A stretch of DNA of 64,000 nt from Streptomyces sp. S4.7 (GTDB lineage: Bacteria; Actinomycetota; Actinomycetes; Streptomycetales; Streptomycetaceae): positions 2,170,001 through 2,234,000 of the forward strand of contig NZ_CP048397.1 of the NCBI RefSeq assembly GCF_010384365.1, given 5' to 3'. Shown here piece by piece: positions 59,588-64,000 of this stretch. Numbering within the stretch: position 1 is the first letter of the stretch; every line of letters begins with the position of its first letter. The notes beneath the pieces were generated by a model. It ran no database searches. It was not told where the DNA came from and was given only the letters and a program-made list of their open reading frames with translations. Made by a program: the position numbers and the translations under genes.

Positions 59588-60064
59588 TCAGAACGGGTGG
59601 ACGCCCACCGGAGCGGCGGGCGGCGGGCCGTAGCCCTCCGCGATGCGCAGGTGGTAGGTCTCCCGGTCGATGACTTCGAGACCGACGATCTCCCAGGGAG
59701 GCAGCCTGGCGCTCGACCGGTGTTCGCCCCACAGCCGCAGCGCGACGGCGGCCGCGTCGTGCAGATCCCTGGCCTCTTCCCAGTAGCGGATCTCCGCGTG
59801 GTCGTTCGCGTATCTGCTGGTCAGCAGGAACGGATGGTCGTGGGCGAGCTGTTCGAGGCCCCGTCTGACCTCGGTGAGCGGCGCCTGGGAACCCGACACG
59901 CTGAGCGTGATGTGCCAGAGCTTCGACACCGCGCGGTCCTCCCCGCGCGCCTGTGTCCTGCGGGACGGGCCCGGATCCTGTACGTCGTCGAAGTCGTCGA
60001 AGTCCGGCCCCGCTTCGACGCTGGTCAGCGTCCGCTCTTCCCCCGCGGCCCTCCGGGCGTGCAA
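59588..60064 (-). CDS. Conserved hypothetical protein between proB and proA
   Basis: A 158-residue protein if it starts at TTG 60064, which has AGGAGGAGG 4 bases upstream. A second possible start is GTG 59929 ([11 protein letters not shown]) with GGAGG 8 bases upstream, giving 113 residues. The core has [39 protein letters not shown] and [20 protein letters not shown]; the extension is acidic ([10 protein letters not shown]). It resembles a small ferredoxin-like-fold protein conserved in Streptomyces, function unknown. Both starts have unusually good ribosome-binding sites. Confidence 0.75.
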   Translation of the reverse strand: MHARRAAGEERTLTSVEAGPDFDDFDDVQDPGPSRRTQARGEDRAVSKLWHITLSVSGSQAPLTEVRRGLEQLAHDHPFLLTSRYANDHAEIRYWEEARDLHDAAAVALRLWGEHRSSARLPPWEIVGLEVIDRETYHLRIAEGYGPPPAAPVGVHPF

Positions 60065-60260
60065 GGTGCCTCCTCCTGACCCGAGGGACCCCGCCCCCGG
60101 GCGCGTTCGTCTCACCGGCGGCCTCCTGTTGCTGCGTCGTCCTAGTGCTACCCCGCCTCGTACCCCTGAGACAAAGTTGACCAGCCCGGGACGGGGCATG
60201 GGGTGCTTTCGGTAAAGGTCCCTGCCAAAAAACTGGACTTTCAGCCGTTTCAGTCGAGGG

Positions 60261-61388
60261 TCACTGATGCAGGATGACCAGATCGTCCCTGTGTACGACC
60301 TCCCGCTCGTAGGCGGGTCCCAGATCCCGTGCCAGATCCCGGGTGGAGCGGCCGAGGAGCTGGGGAATCTCCTTGGCGTCGAAGTTGACCAGTCCACGGG
60401 CCACGGCCCGGCCCGTGGTGTCGCGCAGTTCGACCGGGTCACCCGCGCTGAACTCGCCCTCGACCGAGGCGATCCCGGCCGGCAGCAGTGAGGTGCGGCG
60501 CTCCACGACGGCCCGTACGGCGCCTTCGTCGAGGGTCAGCGCGCCCTGTGGCGTGGACGCGTGGGCGAGCCAGAGCAGCCGGTCGGCCGACCGGCGCCCG
60601 GTCCGGCCGAAGTACGTACCCGTGTCGCGGCCGGCGAGGGCGTCGCCCGCGCGGCCGGCGGAGGTCAGTACGACGGGAATGCCCGCGGCGGCGGCGATCC
60701 TGGCCGCCTCGACCTTGGTGACCATGCCGCCGGTGCCGAGTCCGGCCTTGCCCGCGCTGCCCATGGAGACGCCGACCAGGTCGTCGGGGCCGTCGACGCG
60801 GGCGATCCGTGCGGCGCCCGGTCTGGCGGGGTCGCCGTCGTACAGACCGTCGACGTCCGAGAGCAGGACGAGCAGGTCGGCGCGGACGAGATGGGCGACG
60901 AGCGCGGCCAGCCGGTCGTTGTCGCCGAAGCGGATCTCCTCGGTGGCGACGGTGTCGTTCTCGTTGACGACCGGGACGGTGCCCATGGTGAGCAACTGGT
61001 CCAGGGTGCGGTAGGCGTTGCGGTAGTGGGAGCGGCGGCTGGTGTCGTCGGTGGTGAGCAGGACCTGGCCGACGCGCAGCCCGTAGCGCGAGAAGGAAGA
61101 GGCGTAGCGGGCCACGAGCAGCCCCTGTCCGACGCTGGCCGCCGCCTGCTGGCGGGCGAGGTCACGGGGGCGGCGGGCCAGGCCGAGCGGGGCGAGACCG
61201 GCGGCGATGGCGCCGCTGGAGACGAGCACGATCTCCTTCTCGCCGCCGCCGCGGGCCTTGGCGAGTACGTCGACGAGGGCGTCGACGCGGTCGGCGTCGA
61301 GCCCGCCCGAGGCGGTGGTGAGCGAGGAGGAGCCGACCTTGACGACGATCCTGCGGGCTTGCGTTACGTACTGCCTTGCCACTGTCAC
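60261..61388 (-). CDS. proB: Glutamate 5-kinase
   Basis: A 375-residue enzyme that phosphorylates glutamate, the first and feedback-inhibited step of proline synthesis. The kinase domain opens RRIVVKVGSSSLTT, with VLVSSGAIAAGL, PVVNENDTVATEEIRFGDND and the GTGGMVTKVEAARIA motif. The C-terminal PUA domain (about 280-370) contains ARGLVNFDAKEI. The start is GTG at 61388. In many actinobacteria obgE precedes proB; here a glycerophosphotransferase-like gene does. Confidence 0.97.
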   Translation of the reverse strand: MTVARQYVTQARRIVVKVGSSSLTTASGGLDADRVDALVDVLAKARGGGEKEIVLVSSGAIAAGLAPLGLARRPRDLARQQAAASVGQGLLVARYASSFSRYGLRVGQVLLTTDDTSRRSHYRNAYRTLDQLLTMGTVPVVNENDTVATEEIRFGDNDRLAALVAHLVRADLLVLLSDVDGLYDGDPARPGAARIARVDGPDDLVGVSMGSAGKAGLGTGGMVTKVEAARIAAAAGIPVVLTSAGRAGDALAGRDTGTYFGRTGRRSADRLLWLAHASTPQGALTLDEGAVRAVVERRTSLLPAGIASVEGEFSAGDPVELRDTTGRAVARGLVNFDAKEIPQLLGRSTRDLARDLGPAYEREVVHRDDLVILHQ

Positions 61389-61458
61389 GGGCCGAATCTA
61401 TGCCAGCGGGCCTCGTCGGCGCGCGGTCGTTTCACGCGCTGGACAGCACGCCGGACAG

Positions 61459-61490
61459 CGCCGGACGGGCTCGCACAGGCTCGTCCGGCG
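61459..61490 (-). terminator. Hairpin downstream of the glycerophosphotransferase-like gene
   Basis: A 9-bp perfect stem, CGCCGGACG (61459-61467) with CGTCCGGCG (61482-61490), 14-base loop, about 45 bp beyond the stop at 61533 and before proB. Confidence 0.65.
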
Positions 61491-61504
61491 TCCGAGGGCA
61501 CACG

Positions 61505-61525
61505 GCCCGTCCGGCGATCGAGGAC
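61505..61525. repeat. Copy of the dispersed GTCCGGCGATCGAGG-type motif
   Basis: The sequence GCCCGTCCGGCGATCGAGG lies just past the end of the glycerophosphotransferase-like gene. Related copies are at 22423-22446 (inverted), 22692-22714 and in the hairpin at 18402-18441. All are intergenic. Confidence 0.65.
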
Positions 61526-61532
61526 GACCGCG

Positions 61533-63677
61533 TCAGCGCGCGAGCGGGGCCTGCGCGCCGTTCGGCTCCGTGGCGTCGGCCGCGACCGTCGCCGCGTCGG
61601 GGTCGGCGGCGGGCTCGCGCTCCGGCTCCGTGCCGGGCTGCTCCTGAGCGCTCAGCCGCTGCCGCACACCGACGTTACGGGCCACGGCCTTGGCGCCCAG
61701 GGCGGCCACGGCGGCGTTGAACTGCTGGATCGACGTCGGCTCGTCGGGCCCGAGCAGATACGTCTTCAGCTCACGCCTGGCCGAGGCCAGCCGGTCGGCC
61801 GCCGGATCGGCGACCGCCTTCAGCAGTTCGTCCAGCTCGGCCGCGCTGTTGGACAGGACGACGGCGGCCCGTACGGCGGTGTTCTGCCGCTTGAACTCCT
61901 CCACGCCGAGCTGCGCGGAGTCGGTCACCGCGTACGGCTTGCCGCTCGCGATGAAGTCCGACACCACACTGGAGATGTCCGAAACCATGCCGTCGGACTG
62001 GTTGAAGCAGTCGTACAGCTTGGGCTCGGCGCCCGTGACGACCTTGTGCTCCCACCAGCCGAACGTGCGCCAGTACGCGTCGTTCCACTGGGCCCGCAGC
62101 GCCTTCGCGCGGTCCAGGCGCTCCGGGTCGGCGAGTGAGACGCGCGACTCCTCCGACTCGTCGCCGCCGGAGCGGCCGGGAGCGGTGAGCGCGGCCAGTT
62201 GACCCTCGATACGGGTCAACTCGGCGCGGGCGGCGGCCTGTCCGGCCTGCGCGTCGGCGGCCTCCTTCGTCCAGCGGGGTTCGGCGGCGCGTGCCACGTT
62301 CGCGGCGTTCACCATCGCGGTGATCCGGTCGTGGACGGCCTTGGCCTTCTTGTCGCGGATGCCGGTGAAGGGGTGCGGCTTGTAGATGACCCGGACGGGC
62401 TTCTCGGCCTTCAGCAGCCGCTTGACGATGTTCTCGCCGGCCAGCAGGAGGGAGGTGTTGCCGGGGTTGTCGTCCCAGCCCTCCCAGGTGGGGGCGTACA
62501 GGATCGTCGGTACGGGGTGTCCGGGCGTGCCCGAGCCGGTCCTGATCGGCGCGAGCTGCGGGCGGCCCACCTCGACGATGTCGTCGTCACGGACGCCGAC
62601 GTCGGCCAGCGCGTACCGGTCGCGGCCGGCCCGTCCCGCGGTCCAGACCTCGTCGTACACCTTGCTGAACGGGTTGACGCTGGCGATCTTGTCGCTGTCG
62701 CCGTGACCGATGAAGACGTGCTTCATGGTCGGCACGCGCAGCAGGTGGATGTTCTTGCCGACGTTGGCCGCGTAGAGCGCGACCTGGACCGACGACAGGT
62801 CGAGGTTCATCAGGTGCGTGCCGCCGGGGACACAGAGCACCGGCAGCCAGGTCGGGGCGAGTTGGGTCATGATGGCCCGCTCGCGCAGCACGACCAGCGG
62901 CCGGCCCTCGGACTGCTCCAGGGTCTCCAGCCACATGTTGACCTGGTAGGCGGACTCCTTGGAGCCGGAGAAGTACAGGACCACCGAAGGCTGGTACTCC
63001 CGCAGCCAGTTGTCGACTGCGCCGAGGACCGCGGGCGGCGTGGGCACGCGGCGGCTGCGGCGCAGGTACGGCACGAGGAGCAGGATGTAGACGAGGCCGA
63101 GGACGAGGGTGATGCCGAGTCCCACGTAGCCGTAGATGTCGGCGCCGGTCTCCGCGGCGACGAGCAGTCCGGCGATGGCGAACACGTCGAGGTGGAGCAT
63201 CTTCTCGGCGGAGCGGTTCACCAGGTAGTTCGGCGGGGCGTCCGGGATGCGCAGGGAGTGCAGGTCCACGTTGCGCGCGACGACCGGCATGCCGCGCCGC
63301 AGCCGGATCAGGGTCGCCAGCGCGCCCTGGGGTGCCTGGAGGCCGTAGAAGAGCAGGAAACCGGCGACCGCCGCGTAGAACAGGGGCTGTTCGGCCAGGT
63401 CCATCCGGGCCAGGAGCAGCACGAGCAGCAACTGGCGCACCAGGAAGCGGATCGACAGCCCGGCCCGGACCTTGTTGAGCCGGTTGACGAGATAGCTGTT
63501 CCGCTGGTGCAGGAATCGGTCCGCGCCGTAGGTCACGGCGCAGGCCGCCGCGAAGAACCAGAGGTTCGGGATCAGCGCTGCGAGCATGACGCAGGGGTAT
63601 CCCAGCCCCAGGAGGGCGGCCGCGGCCAGCTCGGCTCGGCTGCCCACGCGGGCCAGGCGGATGGCGGTCGAAATCAC
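61533..63677 (-). CDS. CDP-glycerol glycerophosphotransferase-like (TagF-type) protein
   Basis: A 714-residue protein. The first 220 residues contain about six membrane segments in two clusters. The rest resembles the Glyphos_transf/TagF catalytic domain: VVLYFSGSKESAYQ, FIGHGDSDKIASVNPFSK, YAPTWEGWDDNPGN, VIYKPHPFTGIRD and the CFNQSDGMVSDISSVVSDFI segment with conserved Asp and Ser residues. Such enzymes polymerise glycerol-phosphate or other polyol-phosphate chains of wall teichoic acid. The tail is Glu/Pro-rich. The GTG start at 63677 has GGAG nearby. With the partial gene upstream it may form a wall-polymer cluster continuing outside the window. Confidence 0.85.
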   Translation of the reverse strand: MISTAIRLARVGSRAELAAAALLGLGYPCVMLAALIPNLWFFAAACAVTYGADRFLHQRNSYLVNRLNKVRAGLSIRFLVRQLLLVLLLARMDLAEQPLFYAAVAGFLLFYGLQAPQGALATLIRLRRGMPVVARNVDLHSLRIPDAPPNYLVNRSAEKMLHLDVFAIAGLLVAAETGADIYGYVGLGITLVLGLVYILLLVPYLRRSRRVPTPPAVLGAVDNWLREYQPSVVLYFSGSKESAYQVNMWLETLEQSEGRPLVVLRERAIMTQLAPTWLPVLCVPGGTHLMNLDLSSVQVALYAANVGKNIHLLRVPTMKHVFIGHGDSDKIASVNPFSKVYDEVWTAGRAGRDRYALADVGVRDDDIVEVGRPQLAPIRTGSGTPGHPVPTILYAPTWEGWDDNPGNTSLLLAGENIVKRLLKAEKPVRVIYKPHPFTGIRDKKAKAVHDRITAMVNAANVARAAEPRWTKEAADAQAGQAAARAELTRIEGQLAALTAPGRSGGDESEESRVSLADPERLDRAKALRAQWNDAYWRTFGWWEHKVVTGAEPKLYDCFNQSDGMVSDISSVVSDFIASGKPYAVTDSAQLGVEEFKRQNTAVRAAVVLSNSAAELDELLKAVADPAADRLASARRELKTYLLGPDEPTSIQQFNAAVAALGAKAVARNVGVRQRLSAQEQPGTEPEREPAADPDAATVAADATEPNGAQAPLAR

Positions 63678-63730
63678 GAAGAACCTGCTCCAGGAGAGGG
63701 TGCCGGTTATTTCACAGTTGGCGGGAATTG

Positions 63731-63796
63731 TGAAGCCGGGGCTTCACGCACACGGGCCTCTGCAATTCACCGAATAGGTGAACGCAGAGGCCCGTG
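63731..63796 (-). terminator. Two adjacent hairpins upstream of the TagF-like gene
   Basis: The first is TGAAGCC-GG-GGCTTCA (63731-63746). The second has a 13-bp stem (63751-63763 with 63784-63796, CACGGGCC outer bases) enclosing TTCACC/GGTGAA. They lie between the stop of the upstream partial gene and the TagF-like gene, so they probably end the upstream transcript. Confidence 0.8.
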
Positions 63797-63818
63797 AATG
63801 CAAACTTGTGGAGAATTA

Positions 63819-64000
63819 TTACACATCTTCCTGACGGTCAAGGACCGAGGCCAGCGCCTGCTCGAATCCCGAGCCGGCAGCGGAGGCCTCCCGGGTCGGG
63901 TCCTGCTGCCGTACGTCGATCACATGGCCGGTGAGTTCGGACAGCAGAACGTCGAGCGACGTACGGGCCACCGCCTCGGAGGACAGCAGCGAGCCCGCGG
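63819..64000 (-). CDS. C-terminal end of an unidentified protein (cut by window edge)
   Basis: An open frame enters from the window edge and ends TAA at 63821-63819. About 60 residues are visible, including SSEAVARTSLDVLLSELTG and ending FEQALASVLDRQEDV. The segment is helical and acidic with no recognised motif. Third-position GC is high, as expected for coding sequence. By position next to a TagF-like gene it may belong to wall-polymer synthesis, but this is a guess from context. Confidence 0.6.
   Translation of the reverse strand, partial: AGSLLSSEAVARTSLDVLLSELTGHVIDVRQQDPTREASAAGSGFEQALASVLDRQEDV

Overview
The window is about 64 kb of very GC-rich chromosome with GC-ending third codon positions, many GTG starts, 4-base ATGA/GTGA gene overlaps and a gene order typical of Streptomyces: hrcA-dnaJ, phoH-ybeY-corC, era, leuA, lepA/rpsT, holA, comEA-comEC, leuS, nadD-rsfS and proB-proA. 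I cannot name the species. The content is core housekeeping, with one insertion sequence, one intein and a few surface-polymer genes. There is no rRNA, CRISPR array, prophage or secondary-metabolite cluster.

Layout. 1-3.7 kb: a sensor kinase cut by the window edge, an MMPL exporter and a zinc-ribbon TerB-like protein. 3.8-7.7 kb: leuA behind a leucine-rich leader peptide, era, a degenerate cytidine-deaminase-like gene and a VOC protein. 8.0-9.4 kb: a lone + strand pyruvyltransferase-family gene. 9.5-20.7 kb: a long minus-strand series (YjbR, CorC, YbeY, PhoH with intein, PfkB kinase, RNase Z, HIT, RsmE, nitronate monooxygenase, DnaJ, HrcA) headed by a CIRCE operator. 20.8-29 kb: an MBL hydrolase, a DUF3097-type protein, a repeat-filled intergenic region, hemW, a SpoIIE-type phosphatase divergent from an orphan receiver, and an acyl-CoA synthetase. 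29.3-34.6 kb: lepA and rpsT diverge, then an intact IS701-type element sits 3 bp beyond the holA stop codon. 34.6-41.2 kb: arylamine N-acetyltransferase, comEC-comEA, degV and a coiled-coil membrane protein. 41.4-48 kb: leuS behind a second leucine leader peptide with an intrinsic terminator, then a bis-haem membrane protein overlapping a NuoF-like flavoprotein. 48-51.2 kb: two tRNA-Ala(GGC) genes around a methyltransferase, a GT87 mannosyltransferase and two small zinc-ribbon proteins. 51.2-64 kb: phosphatase-rsfS-LCP-like-nadD, an M48 protease, two related membrane proteins, proA-proB and a CDP-glycerol glycerophosphotransferase-like gene.

How the genes work together. HrcA with CIRCE should couple dnaJ to protein-folding stress. 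leuA and leuS both carry short leader ORFs with consecutive Leu codons, which implies coordinated sensing of Leu-tRNA charging. YbeY, Era, RsmE, RsfS, LepA, S20, RNase Z and the tRNAs form a broad ribosome and tRNA maturation set. The pyruvyltransferase, GT87, LCP-like and TagF-like proteins point to cell-wall glycopolymer synthesis.

The most striking element is the intein in PhoH. It has the Trp/Cys/Thr signature and non-nucleophilic first residue of class 3 inteins, together with two LAGLIDADG motifs.
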